From positions 372,001-436,000 of the forward strand of contig NZ_JABBDY010000001.1 of the NCBI RefSeq assembly GCF_012847295.1: a stretch of DNA of 64,000 bases. The letters run 5' to 3'. Below, one piece after another: positions 10,001-18,643 of the stretch (position 1 is the first letter of the stretch; the number at the start of each line of letters is the position of its first letter). A program made the position numbers and the translations under genes. Under the pieces are notes generated by a model. It ran no database searches and was not told where the DNA came from. It saw nothing but the letters and a program-made list of their open reading frames with translations. The DNA comes from Microbacterium sp. MF43 (GTDB lineage: Bacteria > Actinomycetota > Actinomycetes > Actinomycetales > Microbacteriaceae).

Positions 10001-10087
10001 CGTTTCGTCTCGCTCGCTGCGCTCGCGCGCTCAACGACCGGAAGGGCGCGTCCCCCGGTCGTCGAGCGAGCGGAGCGAGACGAAACG
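10001..10087. repeat. Long imperfect palindrome, GTTTCGTCTCGCTC family, copy 2
   Basis: The left arm (10001-10041) starts CGTTTCGTCTCGCTCGCT and ends CAACGACCGG; the right arm (10055-10087) is its near-perfect reverse complement, CCGGTCGTCGAGCGAGCG then GAGACGAAACG. The loop is about 13 bases. It can fold into a long hairpin and is placed to act as terminator for the exporter operon. Copy 1 is at 7010-7080. Confidence 0.7.
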
Positions 10088-10149
10088 CCCACTCCTCCCC
10101 GTGGTCCACAGCGCGCGCGGCCCGGCGAAAACCACTGGTCGGGCCGCGG

Positions 10150-10155
10150 TACCTT
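10150..10155 (+). promoter_or_regulatory. -10 hexamer TACCTT, leaderless start
   Basis: TACCTT is six bases before ATG 10162 and there is no ribosome-binding site. Confidence 0.5.
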
Positions 10156-10161
10156 TGTCGG

Positions 10162-13100
10162 ATGACGACGGCGACACGGCGAGGCATCCTCGCTGTCGTC
10201 ACTTTCCTCGTGCTTCTCGCGATGGGCCTCGGCGTCGGTGTGGTGGTGGGGGATGCGCTCGGCATCCGCACCGAGCCGGCCGAGCAGATGCAGCCTGCCG
10301 AACCGACCCGGCCCGACCTCGGGCCGGCCGTGCCCGCCCCGCGCCTCACGACCATCGACGCTCCCGACGGCCCCCGATACGACGCGGCCATCGACAGCCT
10401 GATCGAGGCGGCGGAGGAGGCATCCGTCCGCGAAGGCGAAGTGTCCGTCACCGTGGTCGCCGGAGCGGGCGACGAGTCCGACGACACCTACCGGCTCACC
10501 GGCACCGCGACCGCCCTGCGGATCGAAGCCGCCAGCGAGACCGGCGCCGTCCGTGGCCTCTACGATCTCGCCTCCCAGGTGCGCACGGCGCAGCCCATCG
10601 CCGCAAACCTCGGTCAAGAGATCACGTCGCGCCTGCCGTTCCGCATGGTCGACATGGGCGCCGTCGGCGTCGAGCCCGATCCCGCGGCGTGGGAGAAGGG
10701 CGACGACTACTCTCACGCGTCAGAGGCGTTCGCCAAGGTGCTCCTGCCCAAAGCCCCCTATGTCGACGAGGAGGCGCTCGCCGAGGCGTTCGCCGACTTC
10801 GACGCGTTCATCCGGCACTCGCTCGAGAACGGGTACAACGCCGTCGCGTTCCCGGGCTTCATCGAGTTCGTCGCATTCGACGAGGTCGCCGACGGCGTCG
10901 TCTACACGCCGGGCGACGAGCACCGCGCGCAGGCGCTCGCGCTGCGAGACGCGTTCGGCCCGTTCTGGCAGCACGCCGACGATCTCGGCATGGACGTGTT
11001 CCTGCGCACCGACATGCTGACGCTCACGACGCCGCTCGAGGAATACCTCGTCGACACCTTCGGCTCGCTCGACACCGAGAACCCCGAGCTGTGGGACGTC
11101 TACGCCGCCGGGCTCGACGAGCTCTACGCCGCCGAGCCGGCGCTCGACGGCATCCTCATCCGCATCGGCGAGGCCGGCGAGGTGTACGACGTCGAGGGCT
11201 GGGACTACTACTCCCAGCTCGCGGTCCGCACGCCCGAAGCCGTGCGGACCATGCTCACGACGCTGAGCGCGCAGGCCGAGGCATCCGATCGCGAAGTGAT
11301 CTTCCGCACGTGGAGCGTCGGTGTCGGCGCCGTCGGCGACATGCATACGAACCCGGAGTCGTACGAAGAGGTGCTCGGCGGCATCGACTCGCCGGCGCTG
11401 ATCGTTTCGACGAAGTACACGCTCGGAGACTTCTACAGCTGGCTGCCGCTCAACGACACGCTAGAGCAGGGCGAGCAGCGGCGGATCGTCGAGTTCCAGA
11501 GCCGGCGTGAATTCGAGAACTTCGGCGCCTTCCCCAACGACCTCGGTCGCGAGTACCAGTACGCGCTGCAGACGCTGCTCGCCGCGAACCCGAACGTCGA
11601 GGGCGTGTGGGTGTGGACGCAGGACGGCGGGCCCTGGCGCGCCGGCCCCATGACCCTGTACCTCAAGGCGGGGTTCTGGCAGCTGTACGAGCTCGACACC
11701 GTCGTCGCCTCGGCGCTGGCGCGCGATCCGTCCGCCGACGTGGCCGACGTCACCGCCGGCTGGGCGCGGCAGTGGTTCTCGGATGATCCGGCGACCGTTT
11801 CGGCGATCGTCGAGGCGATGTCGCTCTCGCGCGACGCGATCGAGCAGGGCATGTACATCGAGGCCTTCGCCGACCAGCGCGTGTTCGCCATCGGCCTCGA
11901 GCCGCCGCCCATGATGTGGATCTTCGAGTGGGACATCCTCACGGGTGACTCCGCCGTGCTCGACGTGCTCTACGCCATCTCGCGCGACGCGACCGGCGGC
12001 GACATCGAGTCGGTCATCGACGGCGGTCGCGAAGCGGTCGAGACGGCCGAGGCCATGCGCGATGCGGTGGCGGGGACGGATGCCGCGACCTGGCGCGACC
12101 CGGCCTTGCACGACGCGTTCGTCGAGACGCTCGAGTACGAGCTCGACGTGCTGCGGCTGCTCACGGCGTATCGCGCGATGATCCTGCACCAGGGGGAGTG
12201 GCACGACACCCTCTCGCCCGCCGCCTACGCCGCGTGGGACGCCGACCGAGTCGCCTACGAAGCGCTCGCCGCCGACCATCTCGAGGTGTACGAGGGGAAC
12301 ATCGACTTCCCGGCGTTCAACCTCACCGCGGCCCAGCTCGGCGTCGAGCGTGCCGAGCGCGACCTCCCGATGGCGTGGGTCGCACGGGTGCTGCTCGCAC
12401 TGGCCGCGGCGTGGGTCGTGATCGGCATGCTCGCCGCCCGCACCCGCCTCGTGCGTCGACCGGGTGCGGCGGCCGCACGCGCGTCGTGGATCGCATCGAC
12501 CCGTCCGTGGCGGGCGCGAGAGTCGACGCTCGGCATGCTCGAGCTCGATCGTTGGCTGCTGCTCATCGTTCCGGGCGCGCTGCTCGTGGCGACGCGCGCC
12601 GTGCAGACGTCGTTCCTCTCGTGGACGCATCTCGCCGTGGTCTTCGCCGCGTGGGCGGTGTTCGCGCTGGTGGTGCGGCTGTTCGTGTGGCGGCGCTCAC
12701 CGTGGCCGGTCATCGCGGCCGTCGGCGGGGTCGTGGTGTTCCGTTGCATCGTGACGCTCGTGGCGCTGTCGTTCTCAGGTCCCGGCGGGTACTGGTTCGC
12801 CTTCTGGACCGAGCCGATCCTGCGCAGCGCCTACATCGCGGTCGCCTTCGCCCTGTTCGTCTGGGTGTTCGTCGCGGCGGGCTGGGCGCTCGCGATGCAG
12901 GTCGGAGCGCGCCGCGCGACCGGATACGTGCTCGCGGCGATCGGCGCCGCGCTCGCCCTGCCGTCGGCGGTGATCGGCTTCGTCGGACTGGAGCGCGCCC
13001 TCAGCCTGTGGAACGACGAGATGGGCCTGCTCCCATGGGGGCTCGCGCGCATCCTCGGCATCACGACCTACCTCGAGATCCCGCCCGAGACGCCGTGGAT

Positions 13101-13209
13101 CGCCGCCCTCGTCGGCGCCGTGCTCTGCGGAACCGGTGTGCTGCTCGCGCTGCCGTGGCGACGGCGACGGGATGGCGAGGCATCCGTTCCCGCGGGCGCG
13201 CGGGGCTGA
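10162..13209 (+). CDS. Membrane-anchored glycosidase-like protein with seven C-terminal membrane helices
   Basis: The 1015-residue product has an N-terminal anchor (residues 8-30), a segment like the small domain before GH20/GH67/GH84 catalytic barrels (TALRIEAASETGAVRGLYDL, then RLPFRMVDMGAVG), a probable alpha/beta barrel over residues 160-600 with NPNVEGVWVWTQDGGPW, and after residue 735 seven hydrophobic segments. Such a fusion would hold an extracytoplasmic carbohydrate-active domain at the membrane. I cannot place the catalytic acids, so a non-enzymatic role is possible. The gene stands alone with a leaderless start and is followed by a stem-loop repeat. Coding is certain; function is inferred from fold-like features. 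Confidence 0.7.
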   Translation: MTTATRRGILAVVTFLVLLAMGLGVGVVVGDALGIRTEPAEQMQPAEPTRPDLGPAVPAPRLTTIDAPDGPRYDAAIDSLIEAAEEASVREGEVSVTVVAGAGDESDDTYRLTGTATALRIEAASETGAVRGLYDLASQVRTAQPIAANLGQEITSRLPFRMVDMGAVGVEPDPAAWEKGDDYSHASEAFAKVLLPKAPYVDEEALAEAFADFDAFIRHSLENGYNAVAFPGFIEFVAFDEVADGVVYTPGDEHRAQALALRDAFGPFWQHADDLGMDVFLRTDMLTLTTPLEEYLVDTFGSLDTENPELWDVYAAGLDELYAAEPALDGILIRIGEAGEVYDVEGWDYYSQLAVRTPEAVRTMLTTLSAQAEASDREVIFRTWSVGVGAVGDMHTNPESYEEVLGGIDSPALIVSTKYTLGDFYSWLPLNDTLEQGEQRRIVEFQSRREFENFGAFPNDLGREYQYALQTLLAANPNVEGVWVWTQDGGPWRAGPMTLYLKAGFWQLYELDTVVASALARDPSADVADVTAGWARQWFSDDPATVSAIVEAMSLSRDAIEQGMYIEAFADQRVFAIGLEPPPMMWIFEWDILTGDSAVLDVLYAISRDATGGDIESVIDGGREAVETAEAMRDAVAGTDAATWRDPALHDAFVETLEYELDVLRLLTAYRAMILHQGEWHDTLSPAAYAAWDADRVAYEALAADHLEVYEGNIDFPAFNLTAAQLGVERAERDLPMAWVARVLLALAAAWVVIGMLAARTRLVRRPGAAAARASWIASTRPWRARESTLGMLELDRWLLLIVPGALLVATRAVQTSFLSWTHLAVVFAAWAVFALVVRLFVWRRSPWPVIAAVGGVVVFRCIVTLVALSFSGPGGYWFAFWTEPILRSAYIAVAFALFVWVFVAAGWALAMQVGARRATGYVLAAIGAALALPSAVIGFVGLERALSLWNDEMGLLPWGLARILGITTYLEIPPETPWIAALVGAVLCGTGVLLALPWRRRRDGEASVPAGARG

Positions 13210-13275
13210 GGCATCTCGTTCCCGCGGGCGGGCTGGGCTGAGGCATCCGTTCCCGGCCCTTGTCAGGCCTCAAGC

Positions 13276-13350
13276 AACTTCGCAGAATCGCGCCGGAATC
13301 GCAGGATCGAGCGCAGAATCTGCGAGATTCGCGCGATTCTGCGAACTTCG
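13276..13350. repeat. Stem-loop repeat TTCGCAGAATCGCGC, copy A
   Basis: Arms TTCGCAGAATCGCGC (13279-13293) and GCGCGATTCTGCGAA (13331-13345) are exact reverse complements, 15 bp. The inner region also holds partly complementary CAGAATCTGCG words. It lies in the 272-base gap between two converging genes and could work as a bidirectional terminator. Related copies are at 49484-49547 and 55623-55697. Nothing else is evident in the gap apart from GC-rich short repeats. Confidence 0.75.
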
Positions 13351-13481
13351 TGGTGTAGCGGGCGGGGGTAGAGGGACGCGGGGTAGCGGGACGCGGGGCA
13401 CAGGGCGGCTCGGCAGGGCGCGCCCGACGGTGGGTGAGGGCGGCTCGGCAGGGCCCCCGGGGATCGAGCGCGGGCGCGCGC

Positions 13482-13880
13482 TCAGTGGCGGACGAGCGCG
13501 TGGGCGTCGTCGGTGCGGACGATCTCCTTGCCGAGCGGCATGAGCGACACCGGCACGAGCTTGAAGCTCGCGATGCCGAGCGGGATGCCGATGATCGTCA
13601 GGCACATCGCCACACCCGTGAGGATGTGCCCGATCGCGAGCCACCAGCCGGCGAGGATCACCCACACGACGTTGCCGAGGAACGAGCCGACGCCTGACGT
13701 GCGCTTCTCGACGATCGTGCGACCGAACGGCCACAGCGCGAAGAGGCCGATGCGGAACGAGGCGATGCCCCACGGGATCGTGAGGATCAGGATGCACAGC
13801 ACCACTCCCGCCGCGAGGTAGCCGAGGAACATCCAGAAACCCGACAGCACGAGCCAGATGATGTTGAGGATGGTGCGCAT
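13482..13880 (-). CDS. YccF domain membrane protein
   Basis: The 132-residue protein consists of two similar halves. Each has hydrophobic helices and the YccF signature: TIPWGIASFRIGLFALWPFG in the first and IIGIPLGIASFKL with SLMPLGKEIV in the second. This internal duplication is typical of YccF, an inner membrane protein of unknown role. The start at 13880 follows CATGAT at a six-base distance, compatible with a leaderless message. It converges on the glycosidase-like gene. Confidence 0.9.
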   Translation of the reverse strand: MRTILNIIWLVLSGFWMFLGYLAAGVVLCILILTIPWGIASFRIGLFALWPFGRTIVEKRTSGVGSFLGNVVWVILAGWWLAIGHILTGVAMCLTIIGIPLGIASFKLVPVSLMPLGKEIVRTDDAHALVRH

Positions 13881-14017
13881 GCAACGATCATGCCAAGCGG
13901 ATGCCGCGAACCCGCTGTGCGCGCACCGAGGATCCGCCCGCGGCGCGACCCGAGCGCGCGTCGACGGCCGGCAGTAGAGTGAGCGCCACTGGGGAACCTC
14001 GCACAGGGGAGTGTGAC

Positions 14018-15196
14018 ATGGCTGCTCGCGTCCTCGTGCTCGGCGCCGGCTTCGGCGGGCTCGAGCTGACCGCCACGCTCGCCGAGGAGCTCGGCGATGC
14101 CGCCGACATCACGCTGATCGATCGCACCGAGGAGTTCGTGTTCGGCTTCTCGAAGCTCGACGTGATGTTCGGCCGCGTCCGCGCGGATCACGTGCGACAT
14201 CGCTACAGCGGCCTTGCCGCCCCCGGAGTGACGTTCGTGCACGCCGGTGTCACGGCGATCGATGCCGACGCCAAGCGGGTCGAGACGACCGCCGGAACCT
14301 TCGACGCCGACTACCTCGTCATCGCGCTCGGGGCCGACTACGACCTCTCGCGCACGCGCGGTCTGGCCGAATACGGACACGAGTTCTACAGCGAGGCCGG
14401 CGCATTCGCGACCCGGGACGTGCTCGAGGCATTCACCGGCGGAGACGTCGTCGTCGGCATCACGGCAGGGCCGTTCAAGTGTCCGCCGGCGCCCAGCGAG
14501 ACGGTGCTGCTCCTCGAAGAGATGCTGCGGCAACGAGGCATCCGCGATTCGTCGACGATCACGCTCGTGATGCCGTTCCCGCGTCCGATCCCGCCGTCGC
14601 CCGACGCGTCGGCGGCGATCCTCGCGGCGTTCGAGGAGCGCGGGATCGCGTGGCACCCCGACACCGGCGTGAGATCGCTCGACGGCGACAGACGGGTGGC
14701 GAACCTCGGCGACGGCGCGCAGCTGCCCTTCGACCTCTACCTGGGTGTGCCCGTCCATCGGGTGCCCGACGTGATCGAGGCATCCGGCCTCACCGTCGAC
14801 GGCTGGGTGCCGGTCGACCCCCTCACGCTCGAGACCCCGTGGCCCGATGTGTTCGCGATCGGTGACTGCGCGGCCGTCGGGACGCCGCGCGCCGGCGTGT
14901 TCGCGGAGCGTCAGGGGGTCACGGCCGCTCGCCGCATCGCCGCCCGGGTTCGTGATGCCTCCGCCGTCGATCGCTACGACGGCAGGGGCACCTGCTACAT
15001 CGAGTTCGGCGGGGACGCGGTCGGAATCGTCGACGTCGACTTCTTCGCCGGACGCCCCAGCGCCACCCTGCACGGACCGTCGCGCGCCCTCGCCGCCGAC
15101 AAGAACGCGTTCGGAGCGGCGCGGGTGAAGCGCTGGTTCGGGCGCGACTGGGACCCGGTCGGCCGATCCGGGCGCGCCCGGACAGGTCCCCCTTAG
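14018..15196 (+). CDS. FAD/NAD(P)-dependent oxidoreductase, sulfide:quinone reductase-like
   Basis: The 392-residue flavoprotein has the N-terminal dinucleotide motif VLVLGAGFGGLE (residues 6-17), a second nucleotide-binding region with DADYLVIALGADYD, a conserved Cys155 in GPFKCPPAPSE and the FAD-closing motif DVFAIGDCAAVGTP. Cys155 and the overall layout are those of sulfide:quinone reductase-like and flavocytochrome c-like proteins; the second redox Cys normally needed for sulfide oxidation is not obvious, so the substrate may differ. ATG 14018 has AGGGGA upstream. A CHAD gene with its own promoter follows. Confidence 0.85.
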   Translation: MAARVLVLGAGFGGLELTATLAEELGDAADITLIDRTEEFVFGFSKLDVMFGRVRADHVRHRYSGLAAPGVTFVHAGVTAIDADAKRVETTAGTFDADYLVIALGADYDLSRTRGLAEYGHEFYSEAGAFATRDVLEAFTGGDVVVGITAGPFKCPPAPSETVLLLEEMLRQRGIRDSSTITLVMPFPRPIPPSPDASAAILAAFEERGIAWHPDTGVRSLDGDRRVANLGDGAQLPFDLYLGVPVHRVPDVIEASGLTVDGWVPVDPLTLETPWPDVFAIGDCAAVGTPRAGVFAERQGVTAARRIAARVRDASAVDRYDGRGTCYIEFGGDAVGIVDVDFFAGRPSATLHGPSRALAADKNAFGAARVKRWFGRDWDPVGRSGRARTGPP

Positions 15197-15199
15197 GCT
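15194..15199 (+). promoter_or_regulatory. -10 hexamer TAGGCT, leaderless start of CHAD gene
   Basis: TAGGCT overlaps the stop region of the upstream flavoprotein gene and ends six bases before ATG 15206. Confidence 0.55.
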
Positions 15200-15205
15200 C
15201 GGCAC

Positions 15206-16081
15206 ATGAGCAGATCGGATGCCTCGGCACGGCCCGTGATCGAGGCGATCCTGCACCGCGCGGCTGACGAGGTCGGGTCGACGCTCGCGGGCGCGCTCGC
15301 CGACGAGCCCGACGGCGTGCATCAGCACCGGGTGCGCGTGCGGCGGCTGCGCAGCGTGCTGGGCGGGTTCCGTGATGCTCTCGACACTCACGCCGCGGAG
15401 CGGCTGCGAGTCGCCTTCGGCGAGTGGGGGCGCGAGCTCGGAGTCGTCCGCGACATCGAGGTGCGTGCGACGGTCGCCGCCGAGACGCTCGAGCGCGCCG
15501 GCATCGACGACCCGCGCGTGTTGCGGCGGCTCGTCGAGTCCGAGCGCGAGGCCTACGGTGCGGCCCACGCTCGGCTGGTCGAGCTCGCGGGCTCGCCGCG
15601 CGCGGTCGAGCGCATGCGGATGCTGAGCGGGGTCGCCGCGAGCGGGGTCGCCGGGGATCCGGATGCCTCGGCCGGCGAGCTGGTGGCAGCCGTGCTCCGC
15701 ACCCAGGTGCGCCGCGTATCCCGGGTCGAGGCGTCGCTCGACGACACCGACGAGCGCTACCACGATCTCCGCAAGGCGGCCCGGCGCGCGCGGTATGTCG
15801 CCGAGGCCGTGGCGGACGCGGCCCCGGGCCTCTTCTCGACGCAGGTCGAGGCGATCGCCGACGCCGGCGACGAGCTGCATGACGCGCTCGGCGCGCACCG
15901 CGACGCCATGCTCCTCGCGCACCGCGCGCGGCACGAAGGCGTGCGGGCCGGCCGCGCGGGCGAGCCGTCCGACGCGTATGAAGCGGTCGCGTCGCTCGCC
16001 CGGCAGGACGCCGCGCAGCATCTCACCGAGGTGCCGACTGCGTTGAAGCGACTGCGAGCCGCGGCATCCGATCTCCCCTGA
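15206..16081 (+). CDS. CHAD domain protein
   Basis: The 291-residue, mostly helical protein has the conserved His/Arg/Lys pattern of the CHAD domain: DGVHQHRVRVRRLRSVLGGF near residues 33-52 and YHDLRKAARRARYVAEAV in the second half. CHAD proteins bind inorganic polyphosphate through these basic surfaces. The usual partner CYTH domain is absent, so this is a stand-alone CHAD protein and would act as polyphosphate binder rather than triphosphatase. It lies between the flavoprotein gene and pcrA, each with its own promoter-like hexamer. Confidence 0.9.
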   Translation: MSRSDASARPVIEAILHRAADEVGSTLAGALADEPDGVHQHRVRVRRLRSVLGGFRDALDTHAAERLRVAFGEWGRELGVVRDIEVRATVAAETLERAGIDDPRVLRRLVESEREAYGAAHARLVELAGSPRAVERMRMLSGVAASGVAGDPDASAGELVAAVLRTQVRRVSRVEASLDDTDERYHDLRKAARRARYVAEAVADAAPGLFSTQVEAIADAGDELHDALGAHRDAMLLAHRARHEGVRAGRAGEPSDAYEAVASLARQDAAQHLTEVPTALKRLRAAASDLP

Positions 16082-16115
16082 CCTCTCCCCGGAAGCGGGT
16101 GTCGGCCCGCGCGCC

Positions 16116-16121
16116 TAGACT
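16116..16121 (+). promoter_or_regulatory. -10 hexamer TAGACT upstream of pcrA
   Basis: TAGACT lies nine bases before ATG 16131. The distance would leave only about three untranslated bases, so the message is close to leaderless. Confidence 0.45.
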
Positions 16122-16130
16122 TGTCGGGCC

Positions 16131-18581
16131 ATGACCGACGCCTCCATCCCTCTCATCGTCGGCGCGGATCGCGGCCCCCAGCAGGCCGGCGCGCGCCCCG
16201 ACGACGACCTCCTCGCGGGGCTCAACGCGCCGCAGCGCGAGGCCGTGACGTACCGCGGCCCGGCGCTGCTGATCGTCGCCGGCGCGGGCTCGGGCAAGAC
16301 GAGCGTGCTGACCCGCCGCATCGCGAGTCTGCTGCGCAACAAAGAGGCGTGGCCGAGCCAGATCCTCGCCATCACGTTCACCAACAAGGCCGCCGGCGAG
16401 ATGCGCGAGCGCGTCGAGAGCCTCAACGGCGACTCGGCCCGAGGCATGTGGATCTCGACGTTCCACTCGGCGTGCGTGCGCATCCTGCGCCGCGAGGCCG
16501 AGCAGTTCGGCTTCACGAAGTCCTTCACCATCTACGACTCCGGTGACTCGCGTGCGCTGATCAAACGACTGGTCAAGGAGCACGAGGCCGACGCCTTCGG
16601 GCTCACGCCTGCGGCCGCGCAGAGCAAGATCTCCAAGCTGAAGAACGAGTTGGCGGATGCCGAGTCCTACGCCCGGTCTGCGAATATGTCCGACCCGGCG
16701 GAACGCGTCTTCGTCGAGCTGTTCGCGGCGTATCAGCGCGAGCTCCAGCGCGCGAACGCGTTCGACTTCGACGACCTCATCGCACAGACGGTGTTCCTCT
16801 TCCGTGCCTTCCCGCAGGTCGCGGACGTGTACCGGCGCCGGTTCCGGCACATCCTCGTCGACGAGTACCAGGACACCAACCACGCTCAGTACGCCCTCAT
16901 CCACGAGCTCACGCGCCCGATCGGGAGTGGAGCCGAGCCGTATTCCGCGGGCGGCATGATGATCTTCGAGCCCGACCCGGCCGACGATCCCGACAAGGCG
17001 GGCGCCTCGCTGACGGTGGTCGGCGACTCCGATCAGTCGATCTACGCCTTCCGCGGCGCCGACATCCGCAACATCAGCGAGTTCGAGCGCGACTACCCCG
17101 GCGCGAAGGTCGTGCTGCTCGAGCAGAACTACCGGTCGACGCAGAACATCCTGTCGGCCGCGAACGCCGTCATCAGCAACAACTTCGACCGCAAAGACAA
17201 GAAGCTGTGGACCGACGTCGGCGCCGGCGAGCAGATCGTCGGCTTCACGGGCTACTCGCAGCACGATGAGGCGCAGTTCGTCGCCGACGAGATCGAGGCA
17301 CTGCGCCGGGTCGACGTCGACTACTCCCAGATGGCGGTGTTCTACCGCACCAACTCGCAGTCGCGTGCGCTCGAAGAGATCTTCATCCGCTCGGCCGTGC
17401 CCTACAAGATCATGGGCGGCACGAAGTTCTACGAGCGCGCCGAGATCAAAGACGCTCTCGCCTACCTCATCGCGGTCGCCAACCCCGCCGACGAGATGGC
17501 GATGCGACGCATCATCAACCGGCCGCGACGCGGCATCGGCGACGTCACGATCGAGGCGATCTCCCGTTACGCCCAGGAGGAGGGCATCACGTTCCGCGAT
17601 GCCCTCGCCAACTCGTCCGCGCTCGGTGTGGGACCGAAGATCCAGGCGGCGATCGCGCATCTCGATGCGGTGCTCGCCGAGGCATCCGATCTCATGCTCC
17701 CGTCCTCGGGCGAGCTCGCCCCGCCGACCGCCGTCGCCGAGGGCATCCAGCTGCTGCTGAACAAGAGCGGCTACTACGACGCGCTCCGCGCGAGCAAGGA
17801 CGCGCAGGACGAGGCCCGCATCGAGAACCTCGACGAGCTCGTCGCCGTCGCCCGCGAGTTCGCGCGCAACAATCCCGAGGGCACGCTGCTCGACTTCCTC
17901 ACCGAGGTGTCGCTCGTCTCCGACGCGGATGACCTTGAGGATGCCTCGGGCTCGGTGTCGCTCATGACGCTTCACACCGCGAAGGGCCTGGAGTATGACG
18001 CGGTCTTCGTCACCGGCGTCGAGGAAGACCTGATCCCCCACCGGATCTCGGCGAACGAACCGGGCGGCCCGCAGGAGGAGCGCAGGCTCTTCTACGTGGG
18101 CATCACCCGCGCCCGCAAGCGGCTGTACCTCTCGCTCGCGATGACCCGTGCCCAGTTCGGCGAGGTGACGGTCGCGATGCCGAGCCGCTTCCTGCAGGAG
18201 ATTCCGAACGAGCTGCTCACCTGGCGGCAGTCGCCGGGAGACGTCAACTCGCGGGGCGGCACGCAGTCGCGCGCGCTGAATGCGCGACGGGGGGCGGGGT
18301 TCGGCGGCTCCGGCAAGCGGTATGGCGACGACCTCGTGCCGCTGGCGCGCCGTGAGCCGAACGGGAACCTGGAGCGATTCGCGAACAAGATCCCCGCGAA
18401 GGTGCGCGACAACGGCGACATGGAACTCGCGCCCGGCGACCGCATCCGTCACGACGACTTCGGCGAGGGGCGCGTCGACGCCGTCACGGGCGAGGGTGCC
18501 AAGCGCGTCGCCCACGTTCGATTCGACAAGGCCGGGCCGAAGAAGCTGCTGATCAAGATCGCCCCGATCGAGAAGCTGTAG
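16131..18581 (+). CDS. pcrA: ATP-dependent 3'-5' DNA helicase PcrA/UvrD
   Basis: The 816-residue superfamily 1A helicase has the Q-motif LNAPQREAV, Walker A GAGSGKT (residues 51-57), motif Ia ITFTNKAAGEM, Walker B DEYQDTN near residue 244, motif III VVGDSDQSIYAFRGAD, motif IV-V with NYRSTQNI and MTLHTAKGLEYDAVFVTG, and motif VI EERRLFYVGITRARKRLYL. The C-terminal Tudor-like tail (GDRIRHDDFGEGRV) binds RNA polymerase in known PcrA proteins. It unwinds DNA in repair and clears replication conflicts. An insertion between the Walker B region and motif III (around 16920-17010) is longer than in many PcrA proteins. Confidence 0.97.
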   Translation: MTDASIPLIVGADRGPQQAGARPDDDLLAGLNAPQREAVTYRGPALLIVAGAGSGKTSVLTRRIASLLRNKEAWPSQILAITFTNKAAGEMRERVESLNGDSARGMWISTFHSACVRILRREAEQFGFTKSFTIYDSGDSRALIKRLVKEHEADAFGLTPAAAQSKISKLKNELADAESYARSANMSDPAERVFVELFAAYQRELQRANAFDFDDLIAQTVFLFRAFPQVADVYRRRFRHILVDEYQDTNHAQYALIHELTRPIGSGAEPYSAGGMMIFEPDPADDPDKAGASLTVVGDSDQSIYAFRGADIRNISEFERDYPGAKVVLLEQNYRSTQNILSAANAVISNNFDRKDKKLWTDVGAGEQIVGFTGYSQHDEAQFVADEIEALRRVDVDYSQMAVFYRTNSQSRALEEIFIRSAVPYKIMGGTKFYERAEIKDALAYLIAVANPADEMAMRRIINRPRRGIGDVTIEAISRYAQEEGITFRDALANSSALGVGPKIQAAIAHLDAVLAEASDLMLPSSGELAPPTAVAEGIQLLLNKSGYYDALRASKDAQDEARIENLDELVAVAREFARNNPEGTLLDFLTEVSLVSDADDLEDASGSVSLMTLHTAKGLEYDAVFVTGVEEDLIPHRISANEPGGPQEERRLFYVGITRARKRLYLSLAMTRAQFGEVTVAMPSRFLQEIPNELLTWRQSPGDVNSRGGTQSRALNARRGAGFGGSGKRYGDDLVPLARREPNGNLERFANKIPAKVRDNGDMELAPGDRIRHDDFGEGRVDAVTGEGAKRVAHVRFDKAGPKKLLIKIAPIEKL

Positions 18582-18631
18582 CGCGGCGCCGGGTGTGTCC
18601 CCAGGCGGCTGAGCCGCGCGAGGCCCGGGGT

Positions 18632-18637
18632 TAGGCT
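18632..18637 (+). promoter_or_regulatory. -10 hexamer TAGGCT, leaderless start of SseB-domain gene
   Basis: TAGGCT is six bases before ATG 18644; there is no ribosome-binding site. Confidence 0.55.
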
Positions 18638-18643
18638 CGGACC

